Below are positions 24,963 through 37,400 of a DNA stretch of 64,000 nucleotides, piece by piece (positions within the stretch are counted from its first letter, which is position 1; each line of letters opens with the position of its first letter). The notes under the pieces are model-generated. The model was not told where the DNA came from. It made no database searches and saw only the letters and a list, made by a program, of their open reading frames with translations. The position numbers and the translations under genes are program-made. Source of the stretch: Prinia subflava (lineage: Eukaryota > Chordata > Aves > Passeriformes > Cisticolidae); assembly GCF_021018805.1 (NCBI RefSeq), contig NC_086247.1, positions 121,135,094 through 121,199,093 of the forward strand, read 5' to 3'.

Positions 24963-27566
24963 GTGAGTTCACCACACACTTGGAGCAGGCTGATTTCAAC
25001 CAAGCTGTAGCTACCAGCTGATGGGCTAGCCCTTTTCTTTTGCTTCTGCTTTAGTTTTGAGTGGTGTAAATCAAGAGTGCTTCAGATGAAATCTACTGCA
25101 TCAAGTACACAGTGGCATGAGGAAAGGCAAGCCCTTGCTCCCAAAAATGATTTTGCCTCAGTGTTGCTGCAGGACAGTTGGTTGGTGTCGCTTCTTTTGA
25201 GTCCACAGTCCCAGCTGAGGATGTCTGTGTCTTATCCCAGAGAGGTTGTCTGTGACTCTGTGTTTTGCATGGAATGTTGCTCCCCCTCTTTCTGCAGGAA
25301 TGGACCCATGTGGAACACACAGATTTTAGCCCCATTCACTAAAAAGCAGGTTCAAGAATTTTTATCTGTTGCAAGTGGGAACACAGGCCACCTCCACCAA
25401 AAGGGGATGAAAGGGAAAAGTACAAGCATACCTGGGCTGGATGAACCCTCGGAGCAAGCTGTGAGGGCAGAGGCTTCCTGCTGCTTCTGCTTCCAGCTGG
25501 GATGGGACAGGCAGGCGTGGGGGACATTAGCTAAGCACCAGGAGGTGCTTGGTCCCCCTCTTCACTTCCCTGCATGAGCAGCAGCTGCTCCCTACACACA
25601 TCCCAAATGCTCTCTTGGTGATGGCAGTGACAGCAGAGCTGCCAGCCCAATTCTCCAACCCTCTGGCAGAGGTGCAGGACGCAGCAGGATGTGGGCTCAT
25701 TTCCTCCCACAGATGAGCCACTGCTTACTCTGGCTCTGTCTACACCTGGCCTTGGTCTTGCAACTGTAAATACAGTTTTCTAAAGAGTTTTGGCCAAAGC
25801 TCTTTGCTTTAAAATCTCTTTTACTGCCTTGTGGTTATTTCACAGGCCATACACCCCTCTGTGGTCCTTTTGATGCACAACAGCAAGCTGGGATTCAAAT
25901 TTCAACAGATCCTTCCTCCAAATAAATGTACATCAACAACTCTGTCTCAGGCCCCTGCACAGCACTCTCGGAGGCAGGATTTAGTCCTCTGGTCCCAAGT
26001 AATCAGTTAAGCAAATAGGTTTAATGGTCAGATCTTTATGGCAGGGTAGGGAACAGAGGGGTCAACGACATCAGTTTGGGAAGCCTGAACACAACAGGGT
26101 GAGTAGACCTTGGAGAGCCTTAGTCAGGGTGAAGTTTCTCTGCTCTGGGAGGCTTGAAGAAGAAACCAGTCCCCAGTCCCCTTCTGCACTACTTGCTGCC
26201 ACAGATCATTCCCACCAGGGGGAAGGATGCTCTGTTCTTCAGAGGAGGGTGTCTGGGACTCTCCAAAACAGAAACAGGTAATGCTCTACTGCTGGAAAGG
26301 GAGGTTCCAGCCTCTGCTTCTGCTAAGTGCAGACTCGTTGTCCATCACAAGCAGTGATTTTCCCTCTTACTGAACTTGCTTCTGATGGCTTCTGTCCCAG
26401 CTCTGCCCATTGAGAGTCTCTCTCCTGCTGCATTTGTCATTAACCTTTCTCCTTAGCCGTGGGCCCACAGACTGCTGTATACACCCATGTTTGCCCCTGT
26501 TTTAACAGACAATTTATTGGTTACTGCATACCTTAACCTCTGCCTTTGTTTTCATCTTTTGGGTCCTCCAACAAGCCCTGTGGCATTTAAGTAGTTTTAC
26601 AATAGGTAACATGCTAAATCCAAAGAGAGCTTTCCCTGCCTTGAAGAATAGAAAGCAAATCCTATCCCTCCAAGGCCCCTCTCTGCCAAACATATCTTCT
26701 GCTGGTGCTATTGGCTTTGCATGATCCTTCACACTGGGGTAACACTAATGTGAAAGGTGCCATGCTGCATATTCAGGGGAACCTTTAGCTGCTTTGGACT
26801 GGCAGGGCTCAGCTGAGGATTTATCCCAGCAAATATCTTGAGTATGAGAAATACGTTCCATTAAATGGAGAGGAACTTACCAGCAAGGTGATATCTTAGT
26901 TAAAAATTGGGGTGATAAACAGTTTGCTGTTTGAAAAACATTTATCATATAGTAGGGCCTCCTAAAACTCTAGAATGAAATAAAAAATCACAAGGTCAAA
27001 ACTGAAAATACGGCATTCCATTGTAATCAGAAAGGATATTTATAAATAAGAACACTTTCTTAATCATGGCTCCAGTTGATGCAGAAAAACCCCAACCAAG
27101 ATACATGATAGGAAGTTAATGCTAGAAAAAAATTACCTCCAAGAATACATATGTGTAAAAATATATTTCAGCCTGATGTCATTTAAATTTCATTTTATTT
27201 CAGGCATGAATAAACAAGGTCAACATCCTAAGCTCTGATTCTGGTTTCTTGGTTTCAAACAATCTTCAAAATAATTCCCTGCATTTTGGAATTACAAAAC
27301 ATTTCTTTCAGTAATAGGAGGCAATGGACAGCTCAAAGATTAAGTGATACTAGTTTTTTCAGTTATATAGGAAAATATAGTGGTGATTATGAGAATGAGA
27401 TTTGAACATATAAACTTATTTTATTTCTTTTACTAAAGAAAACTTTAAGGTCCATTTCAGCCTTCGGGTGGCTAAAATATCAAAGCATCTTCTTTAACCC
27501 TATCCAGCAGTTCAGGCAAATACATGGTCTTAAAATTTATTTGGCTTGTTTTTCATCATAGATGGA
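24963..27566. other. Unique non-coding DNA
   Basis: No recognisable gene. The plus-strand frame 25077-25577 (166 codons) is one of the longest in the window, but it has no domain, signal peptide or biased composition that I can recognise, and the segment is locally GC-rich with other frames open too. Several 60-85-codon frames at 25.5-26.4 kb are of the same kind. From 26.8 kb the DNA becomes AT-rich with nothing to report. Confidence 0.55.
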
Positions 27567-27689
27567 ACTGTCTTTATTTCTGTTGTGGTCCCACAGCACT
27601 GACATCATTAGGGAAGACAGAAACCTCTCCTTCCTTTGTCTTCCCTAATGATGTCAGTGCTGTGGGATCACAACAGAAATAAAGACAGT
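27567..27689. repeat. Near-perfect 53-bp inverted repeat (long hairpin)
   Basis: The arm at 27567-27619 and the arm at 27637-27689 are reverse complements over 53 bp with a single exception: G at 27588 faces T at 27668, which would still be a G-U wobble in RNA. The loop is 17 bases (27620-27636), giving a 123-bp structure. Pairing ends sharply on both sides. The arms match no repeat I know. So little divergence between the arms implies recent origin, for instance a template-switch event during replication, or homogenisation or selection for pairing. If transcribed on either strand it would make a long, nearly fully paired RNA hairpin. It is not a typical microRNA precursor, which would have more bulges, but a Dicer or RNA-editing substrate is possible. 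Confidence 0.95.
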
Positions 27690-28020
27690 CCCTACTGAAA
27701 GGCAGCACATTTTTATCACCACTTGCATTTTTTAACTTCATTCTTTGTATTTCCAAATTATTCAGAACAGCTGAAGCTATGCTACACTTGGGATTTAAGG
27801 CTAAAGGAAACAATAAAAATCAAACATGATGCTTCCAAATCCTAAGAGCTAAAAGAAGCTAAAAGACAGGTAGAGTGGTAGCAGGGGATTTGCACTTACA
27901 GAGCTAAAAAACACATGAGTGAGGAGAACATGGGCAGATTGGGGCTGGAGAGAAAAAGCTCTGTTTCTGCATGGGTTTCTCTGCCACCAAAGGAGACATT
28001 GCACCATGTCATCTTGTATG

Positions 28021-28077
28021 ATGCATATGCATGTACATACACATAAGCAAATTCATCACACATAAGTAAATTCATTC
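28021..28077. repeat. POU-dimer-like palindrome plus 19-bp tandem duplication
   Basis: ATGCATATGCAT at 28021-28032 is a perfect 12-bp palindrome identical to the MORE-type POU-dimer site. It is followed by two near-identical copies of ACACATAAGCAAATTCATC (28039-28057 and from 28058, differing by one base). The duplication is visible directly; the regulatory reading is inference. Confidence 0.6.
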
Positions 28078-29395
28078 ATATATCATGTTTGGCTGGTGAG
28101 GGAAGCTGTGGGAAAGCTTTGCATTAATGAAAGCCTGTATTTTGCTTCTGTGCAGTTACCAGCTGGAAGCTGATGATCTCTGTAATTTTTTGAACCAACT
28201 GCAAAAGACCCACAAAATTTCCCCTCAGGCCTTTTGAGATAGAATTTCAAGAGACAGGGTTTTCTTTTTGAAAAGCCTTAGTGTTTCTTTTTGACTGGTA
28301 AGAGGGAGAGTGAATGAAAGGGCCCAAAATTCTTGCTCCTGAAGTGATCCATTTAGTTCAATACCCAGCCTCTCCTTCCCTACAGTGAATTGTTGTTTAG
28401 AAAGGCATCTTTCAGCTGCTGCAGATGTGCGCTCTGTCAATTATCAGCCTTAAATGGTTGGGTTTACACATTTTTGTCTCCAGCAAATTCTACTATAAAC
28501 TTCTTTACCTCTTCCCTAATGGCTTCCTAATGTATCTTAGTGAAAGATGGATATCCCATACTCTCTTTTAAACACCTCATTCCATAGATATTTTATCTTG
28601 ACAGTTCTGCCTTCCACAGCTGGCAATCTCCCAAACACAGAAGCCCATTTTTGTCTCCTGTAGGCCTACCATGACTAAATGTTATCGTGGCAATTCTATA
28701 CTCAAGGTTATCGTCGTGTGGCACCGCAACCGCCACTTGTCATCTTCTTCCACAGAGCACAGGGACGGCAGCAGAACAGAGAGATTTGCAACGCTGCAGC
28801 ACAAACCCCAAGATACTTGGATACCAAGATGCTTGGATAGTCAGGATCAGATTAGCACACTTTAAACAGCTCACCCCAGGCTGGCTCACTAACATAAAGC
28901 AATGGCTGTTGGGTGCCAAGCCAGATGTTGCAGATGGGCACTCTGTGCAAGTGCACACCACATCAGGTACTTTTCAGTGCTCACAGAGGGGCCGGCAACC
29001 TCCACATTTACCTGCTTCCTGAGAGAAAACAGTTGCCATTCTTGATTCACACAAAGCAGTAATTAAAGAAATGCATCAAAAAAGGTAGGTACCACACTTG
29101 GCATCCAGAGAAGTAATGCATTTCTCTGCCTATTCCATGTGGCTGAATTTGCTTTAATTTTGCAAAAATTAGGAGAGCAGTATGAAAATCTGCCTTCTGC
29201 TCCAGTTACCAGAGTTTTATACAGAATAATTTCTGTACATGCTTTAAAATGTATGCCCAAAGCAATGCACACTAGCATGCACTGTGTTGTGATGCCCAGT
29301 GTAACCTTATTGGTGATATACTAAGCCTGATCATTTTAACTCAAGATTCTCTAGATAGTTGAAGAACAGCTTGGTTTTGAGGTGTTTCTTGGTTG

Positions 29396-29427
29396 TTTTT
29401 GGTTTGTTTGTTTGTTTTTTTTTTTTA
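29396..29427. repeat. TTTG/T-rich simple repeat
   Basis: A few GTTT units followed by twelve T residues. A slippage tract without an attached retroposon. Confidence 0.8.
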
Positions 29428-32400
29428 AATTTTCTAAGTGGTTATTATAAGATCAATATTTTTTAGTATTTTGAGAGTGACATATAGTACTTGCTAAAGC
29501 TTGGACTTCACCATTTTCTCCCCCATAGCAGTGTGTCTCAGGTAGCACCTCAAAATTACTCTTTATCTCTATTTTTAAATAAACCAAACAGAAATAAAAA
29601 TGTGTTTATGAAAAGTGTTACAAATGTACATTGCAAAATCCTATACTAGATGAAAAATAATATAATAAAAAGAAAGCAAAACTATGGAGCTACAAAAATG
29701 TAATTCATACCCATAATGGGTCTGCTGGCCCTGCTGGCCCATAATAAAAGGTATGAGTCTAAGAGGGGGAAAACATTGAAATCAGTGCTGCTCGGGGAGA
29801 TGTGCTTCAGCTCTGAAATGCTGACACTTCAGAAAGACTTCATTTTTCCTCATCAGTGCCAAGCTTTAAAGTTTCCAATTCTGACTTTTATCAAGAAATC
29901 AAATCATCATCCATTTTTTTCAAAAGGCCAGCATTTCTGAAAAAGCCCTCATGATTTTGTGTCCTCCACTGGACAAAATACTAGAAATTTCTTGAGTTTG
30001 TCTTTCTGTACCTCTTTTGTTGAGAGGAAGGGTAATGCAGCCAGCTCATACCTATATGAGTAGCCTATACTATAATGATGCATTCATAAGGAAATGGAAT
30101 CTCAGTAATAATCCTCATCCTCTGATCCTGCTGTCTCTCAAAGGTGAGCAGTTTCATAAACATATACTAGCTGGATACATTACCAAGCTTAATGCAAATA
30201 CACCCATATCTTATTGCTGATAATTTGATATAAGTTTAAGGCAGTGCAAATTCTTGTCTTCCCCCAGAGAGAATATATGTAATTGCACCACTGGCAAAAT
30301 TTTAAAAAACCCCATTTTGTAGGTATTTCTGTATATTTGAGAAAAAATACTATTTTCTCCTGAAGAAATGGGAAATAACCCACCTCTCTAAAGGAAATAA
30401 ATGTACTTTTGAATAGATGCTGTGTTAAAGTAGCTGGAAGTTTCAGAAAGCTTATCTTGTTAAAAATCCTAAATCCTGAGCTTTCAGCATCCAAGGCGCA
30501 TGTGTTTTAGGCATTATTTAAGAACAGCCATTCTGCAGATTTTAAATCAGGTACGAAGACAAAGGGGAAACTATTCCTGCCTTTGCAATATTTATCACTT
30601 TCTCTGAAAAGCATGGCTGCAAATGACAGAGTCCAGTTTCATGTGTCCTCATGCTGGGTGTACCATTAAGGGTTGGGCTGCAGCCTCCAGTTTGCATGGC
30701 AGAGCAATGGGAAAGCATGCCAAGCAGTGTGGTTTCAAAAAGCCAGATTATAGGCTGCTTGTGGACAAAACCACCTCCCCCACCTTGCCAGAGAAAGAAA
30801 TTCAGCAGCCTGGGGATGGAGAATGGATCAATTGCCAGAAATTAGGCTGCCAACTCGCTTCCCCATGTTCTTTCTCATTATTGCTCAAATAACCATTTGT
30901 ACTCACACCAGATGCTTGTTAATCAAGGCCAATTAGTCTGTTTTGCTCAGAAAATTTCCAACTGGCAAGACAAATAGTTCAAATAGCACAGAGGTCAACC
31001 AAAGCAGGAGCACCGGTGACAGTTTCATGTGTGTTTAGCCAAATAGAAAGCAGACATGGCAAGGGCACGCATGTACAGTTCCCACGTGTATTGCATTGTA
31101 TATTTACCCCAGGGTAACACGTGAGGCTTGCTCTCTCTGGTCAGGCAGAAAGCTCAGACAGCCATTCAGCTGCTTCAGGTGCTTGTCTGCATGTTGATTT
31201 AGACTAATATCCTATGCTGATTTCCTAATCTAAGTTGCCCAAAATGTCAAGGTAAATAAGGCTTAAGGGCAATAATATTAAACAAGATCTTCAGGGGTCC
31301 TTTCTCAGCTGGGTACGCTGAGAGCCAGGTCAGCCCAGCCACTGCAGCCAGCCATCCATCTGCATCCTGTCTGGGGATTTCTCTCTCCCCCTCTTTGCAA
31401 TCCCATGGCAACCATCCAACAACCTGACAGCTTTAAATCTTCTCCGGCATATGTCAAAGCAGGTTGAGAAGCCAGCAGGCTTGCTGTACAGCTCAGGCTT
31501 TCTAAAATTTGTTTTTTAAGTGACATATGGTAACAGAAAGTAATATGATCAGGTGATATCACTTAGCAGATCCATCATGGCAAGAGGGGGCAAGGAAACA
31601 CAACAAGAATCTCCAGCATCAGACAAGAGGGGCATGTAGTCTGGGTTGTGCAAAGATCTGCAGCATGTCCCAAAATATTCTGTTTCCTAAATGCTCTCTC
31701 TTTCTGGAGGTCTAGAGATGAGAAAAGGAAAGGTTTACCACAGCATTTCTTATTTCCTACCTGTTATACGACTGTGGTACTGAAAAGTTTCTGTTGGGGG
31801 GAGCTTTGCAAACACAGACATAAAACACATCCAACATTATTCCCGTTTTTATTTGAAATTGCCAATAATAAGAGTAATTTTCTCAGAATTTATCTGTGAG
31901 TTTCAATTTCATACACTCACAATATATTCATGCTTGAAAATTACTTCTGACTGATGAAAGGATGTTAATACCTTATTTTATCACCCTGTGCATTTTCTAT
32001 TCCATTAAATCAGTAGAGCCATACATGACAATCTCAGTTAATTCCAATATAACTCACAGGTATTTAGTCATTTCTTTTGGTTGATGTAAGCTCATTAATG
32101 CACCTTTGTTTTGGCCCACGGCTCCCTCTCTCACTTTGCAGAGAGATTGGATTCAGTGTTTATGTCTGTGTACTTTCATGCCGCTATTTTCAACGCAGCA
32201 AAAAATTTCCTTCCTAAGCAGACCAGGACCACCCAAAGTAATTTCATTCAAGAACTGGGCTGTCTTCAAACATCAGTGGCCTCTCAAGATAAAAGGTCAG
32301 CATGCTAATTCACCCCAGCCCAGATCCCAAATCTCTCCCCTTCTAGAAATGAAAGGCATTTTTAAGAAGACCTCCTGTGCGTGAAGTTGTTTGCATTTTT

Positions 32401-34429
32401 GTCCAATGGGATTGTTTGGACAGGGTTGTCAGATACTTTCTGAGCACAGAGAACACAAAACAAAGACGTGTTGCCCTGCTGCTCTCTGGGGCTGCCAGGG
32501 TTTTGCTCCTGCTCTGGTGCTCACACAGGCACTGTATGTCATGTGGGGCACTCCCAGGGATGCAAGAGTGTCCAGGTGATTTGTTAACCCCACAAACACT
32601 CGTGTTCCAAGGGCAGTTCCTGATGGCATTGCAGAGGGCCAACACCCAGGGAGGCCCTGTGGCCAGCTGCAGCAGGATCAACCTCAACAGGGTGGTGGGA
32701 CCAGGAGGAAGGGCTGGAGGTTGTGTGTTGCCATCCCCACTCTGTCCTCACGGGGATGCCCCAGGGAAGTGGCCTGATGTGAAAGATGCTGGCAATGCTG
32801 CAGGGCACCAGCGGGCAGCAGTGCACTGCTTCTCCCTCCTGCCCCTGTGCCACCCAAACTCCAGCCCCAGACACGGGCAGCTGCAAAACCCAGCAGGTGG
32901 AGAGGAATAAAGATGTGTTGTGCCTATTATGCTGATTTATCTGTTTGTTCAAGTAAAAAGAATGAATATTCAGAAGTGGCTGGTAAAGGTGTTGGCCTCC
33001 CCACAGTGCACACACACCTTTGCACAAACCGGTATTTATGAATGGACTCGCCCCAGGGAAGCTGGTGGTGAAGCAACTCTGATGTCTCAGTATGGGTGAA
33101 AAGTGAAATATTTGTAGATTAGTTCGTGAAATATATCTTGTAAAGCATAGATATTCATGTCTATAACAACTCTGTTAGAGATAAGAGTTCATATGTTGCA
33201 AGATGTAAATAATCCTTTCCAAAATTCAACAACATGTATCCATGTAAAACATGAACAGTTGAGTGCTCATTGAAGACGACTTTTAGATTTATCTAAACTG
33301 CTTTTTTTTTCCTCATCAGACTCTTTGAGTGCCATAGCATTAAATCTTAAATTACTATGTGCATTGCAAAATTCTTGGGTTTTTTACTCCATTTCCTTTT
33401 TTTTTTTTCTTTACTTTTGAAATTTCAGCTGTAAAAATCTTACATCTAATCAAGAGTGTATCATCATATGCTTCCCAGAAAGTGGGCTGAGGCACAAATT
33501 AATTGCTCAGCACTGCAAGAAATGTGGCCTACTTAACTTTTTGCTGAATTCCCTTTTTACAGAATAGAAGTTATTTTGCACCTCAATTTTCAAAAAGCTG
33601 ATAGTTAAAATGTTTGTAAAATTAGCAAGTTCAAAAAGTTAACGTGTACAAAGAGATGTAGTAGCTTCCAAATCCATATGAGGACACATAAGCCTTAAAA
33701 TATCTACTTTATAATTTCCTGAGTATTTCATTTGTGAACTGCAGTTTTTCCGTGAAATAAATGTAAAGCTTATTCATAGAATTAGAAATAATTGTAGTCT
33801 TAGTGAGAGAGAGGAAGAGAGAAGTGAATTACATGCGAACGCCCTTAAAGGTTGGAAGACTGTAATTTAATCTTGTAATCTGATAAACCAAGACAAATGA
33901 GGCAATTGGCAAACAGGTATTTTAATCAAAATACCTTTAGAAAACCACACAAATAACAAACACATGCCAGATCTGAAAGACACATTCATTTCAAAGTGCT
34001 GATTTAAGAAAATCTGGCCAGTATGCAACTGACTGAATTACCTCCATATTTCTGTACTTCATGTGCATGTAGTATTTTCAATTTTAGATCAAGAACATTC
34101 CCTTTAAAAATGGCAAAGGCAATATCCTAGCATAGGCACAGCAGAAAGACAGTCTCTGTAACATGCCAGAGTCATTAACCTAATAATTTTTTCATGGCTG
34201 TAAGTTAACCCCTGCAAGCTTTTGCTTTCAGCAGCTGCTGCATATTAAAATCTTCCTCGATTTGACTAAGTCTTTGAATAGTTTCATTCTGTAACAGGGA
34301 AATTTCTATGTCAAGCTTGTAGTCAGCATTTTTTGAAACAGTTCCTATTGTTATGAAAATGTTTCTCTGCCTTTTTGTTATGTGCTTTTCTTTCTAAAGC
34401 CGGCTGTTGCTGTCTTTGCATTTTCCCGT

Positions 34430-34450
34430 TCAAAGGTCGGGTCAAAGGTA
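34430..34450 (+). promoter_or_regulatory. Tandem TCAAAGGT motif with DR1 nuclear-receptor site
   Basis: TCAAAGGT occurs twice, at 34430-34437 and 34442-34449, 12 bp apart. The second copy sits in GGGTCAAAGGTA (34439-34450), which closely matches the DR1 site bound by HNF4, COUP-TF and RXR heterodimers (consensus near GGGTCAAAGGTCA). TCAAAG is also the core of TCF/LEF sites. A GC-richer flank around 34400 supports a regulatory element. Function is not shown by the sequence. Confidence 0.35.
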
Positions 34451-37400
34451 CTGAATGGTTGACCATGGCTATGTGGAGTGTAAGTGAACCCAAGAATGGC
34501 CTTTCTGATTGATCATCTATTGAAGCAGTGAGAGTGTTATGCCTTTGGATTAAAACGTAACCCAGGGCGCTGGAAAGCTGGAGCTACTGGCTGTTTGTGA
34601 AATATGCATAGAGGACTTTCTATTGCTTGCAGTGTTTGATGTGGATCTGAAATTCCATGTGAACCTTCCAGGTCTTCTTCCCATAACCTCTGTGAAAGTC
34701 TTTCCCTTTGCTTCACATCGCATTACAAAATGATGTCTGTAATGCACTGCACTGGCAAGGAGTTACTGTATCTGCACGAAGAAGGAGTTACATGTGAAAT
34801 GCTCTTTTCAAAACTACCTCCTAATTTAAAGCAATTAAGAAAAAAAACTGGCAACCTCAAACCTTCTTCTTAACCAGGGCTTTTTGAAGAGATATGCTTA
34901 AATCTGGTTTGAGAGCTTACTACAATTTTTGTAGGCATGACATGATATTCTTTTTAGAAACTTGTCCTTGTCAAAAATAAATCTATTTTGGATTTCATGC
35001 ATGTGACAGTAGCTGCTCTTAAATTTTGCTCTTGAGTTTTAATGTAGTACATTGCAGCAGTTGTACAACAAAGAGAAAAATTGAAATAACCTGAGAACAT
35101 GAAGCAGAATAAAGATCACTGCTAATGTTCACTCCCACCTTCTGCTGTGTCATTACTTCTGCAGTTAAGTAGTTGTAAAATAGCATCTGTGACAACCAGT
35201 ACCTGTGCTTGTGCATTACAATATCACTTAATGAGACCTTCTTTGGTGTAGCAACTGCTGTTTTGAACAGTTTCTTTTACTTTTGAAGACAGAGCAGGGA
35301 CAGCATCATTTTCAAATTATTTATTTCAAAAGCTAAAAGTGTCTCCAGCCAATTCCAAGCAGCTGGGTCTGGGACTCAGTGAGCAAACGGGGCATTCCTC
35401 ACAGAATCCACTGACATTTCGCTGTAACAGCCAAGATGACAACCCGAACCCTCTGTGCCATCTACTGAATATTAAAACAAAATGGGATGAATCCCTGGAA
35501 AGCAAGGGAGCACTGTCTCTCCTCTTGAAACCGAACTATGAAAAAATACTGAGTTTTTAATACTTTCATCTCATTGCCCAGATGCAAGCTTTACTGGCAT
35601 GGGGCTTCAGAGCCATGGATTGACACTCTCAGTTGCTGAGTATAGTTATGTCACAGTAGGATTTTAGGACCAGCAGGCCTCCAAACCCTCTGAAAAACTA
35701 TTTTGCTAGCCCTTACTTATTGCATTGCAGAGCCCTTGTAACAAGGCAAAAGGCATGACACCTCATTTTGGTTTATTAACATTTCAAATTGTCGCTTCTC
35801 ACTAAACAAGAGTATTTATATAACAGAGATCACTGTAGTGTTGGGCTGCTTGTGTCTGTGAACAGCAGGAACATCTCTGAATGATAACTAGCATGAGAAA
35901 GGCTTCATAGTATTTAAAGATGACTCTTCTACCTAAACAGGTCATGACCATTCCTTGGAGTGGTATCTACAATTTACCACTCATTTCCAATCAGATCCTG
36001 GCAGCAGCTCCAACCAGCCATTTACTCCTTTTCCAAACAACCTGTCTCATAAAAAGCATATGCCATTCATTGGTCCATGTCACAATTAGGAACCGGGAGG
36101 GCCTCAGTGACCCAGAGTTCTATAACTGATTTCTTGGTACTCCAAGGACACAAGGGATGTCATTATGACAGTAAACAACACTTTTAACTTCAGAAAGTCT
36201 TTGGATTAGGAGCAAGCTGTGAATTTGGTGTTCATTACTTTTAGATCAGAACAGATCACTATGACTTGACCTTTGATTTTATCTGTGTTGCTGCAGCTGG
36301 GAGCAAAGTAGCAACGTAGTTTTTAATTAGAAGACCATAATCTCAGAAAGAAAAGGACATTGCCAGCTGCAATCTAGGCCTGCCAAGTAATTTGAGTTTG
36401 AAAAAGCCTGTGAGTATGAATGGTATTGCCTGCGAGGGGTATAACAAACAGAGTACATTAAGCTATGCAGTTCCTTATCTGACATTCTTCTGGACAAATT
36501 GTGGCATAATTCTGTGCCTTCACGTTCTTAGTTGCCTATGAAAAAAGGGCAAAGAAAACCCTTTCTCAGCTTTCTTGAGGCAGACTGACTCCCAGCATTA
36601 GAACCTCATTTGCCCTGGCTGAACGTAAATTGCCCCGTTACACTACAGCTCCTGTGTCCTCTGGCAGTGGATTAAGTAACTTCAGCAAGGTTGTGGCACA
36701 AGTTATTTCTGTGTGTGTCACAGCACAAAACAAACAATGCCCTTCTTACACAGGCCCTGTGTGTGCACGTGCAGTTATTAGGGCAGGCCGTGGCCCCATT
36801 ATCTGGATGATGTCTGCCTACATCATTGGAGACAACCCCGAGTCAGACTGCACTGCAGCCCTACCTGCAGCGAGTGTAACAGTTCAAGCAGCCCAATGTG
36901 TTCCCCAGATGTGCTCCCCAGGAGCAGACGCTGTGCAAAAGCCCTGCTCAGCCTGGGCTGCACGGCCCTAGAGGGGACTAATGGCATGCTTTCAGTTAAG
37001 CATGTGCTCAAACGCTTTCCTGGGCAGGGGCCAGAGCTATCCATGTCCTGCTGGACTGACTTAAACCCACATGGCTCCAAAGACATTTGCAAGAGCTCTG
37101 CAGAGGTAAATCAAACCCCTAGACTTGGATACAAAGTGAGCTCCATTTTCCTCACATCATCCAGATGTATCCCGTAGAAGAAACAGAAATTTACAGGATT
37201 TTCCACTGAAGGCTTTTTGCCCAGCTCAGCCCTTCCATGGTTGTCAGAGCTGTGGTTAAAGCTGGACCCCAAAACTCTGGCAGGCTGTCATTCCCTCAGA
37301 ATGTGCATTTTCATCAAATACAAAATGTTTTACAAAAGTGGTCTGATTTGGCCAAAATAAGGTTTTGGAGGAGAAACGGTAAATATTTGTTCCCTATGTT

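Larger units (their letters stand above)
27690..34429. other. Unique non-coding DNA
   Basis: A 6.7-kb stretch with no recognisable gene. The block at 32460-32910 is GC-rich and carries the longest frame of the window (plus strand, 32377-32910, 177 codons), but frames on the other strand are open there too and no domain is visible; AATAAA at 32907-32912 overlaps its stop codon. A TTTG/T-rich tract lies at 29396-29427. The remainder is AT-rich and without recognisable repeats. Confidence 0.55.
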
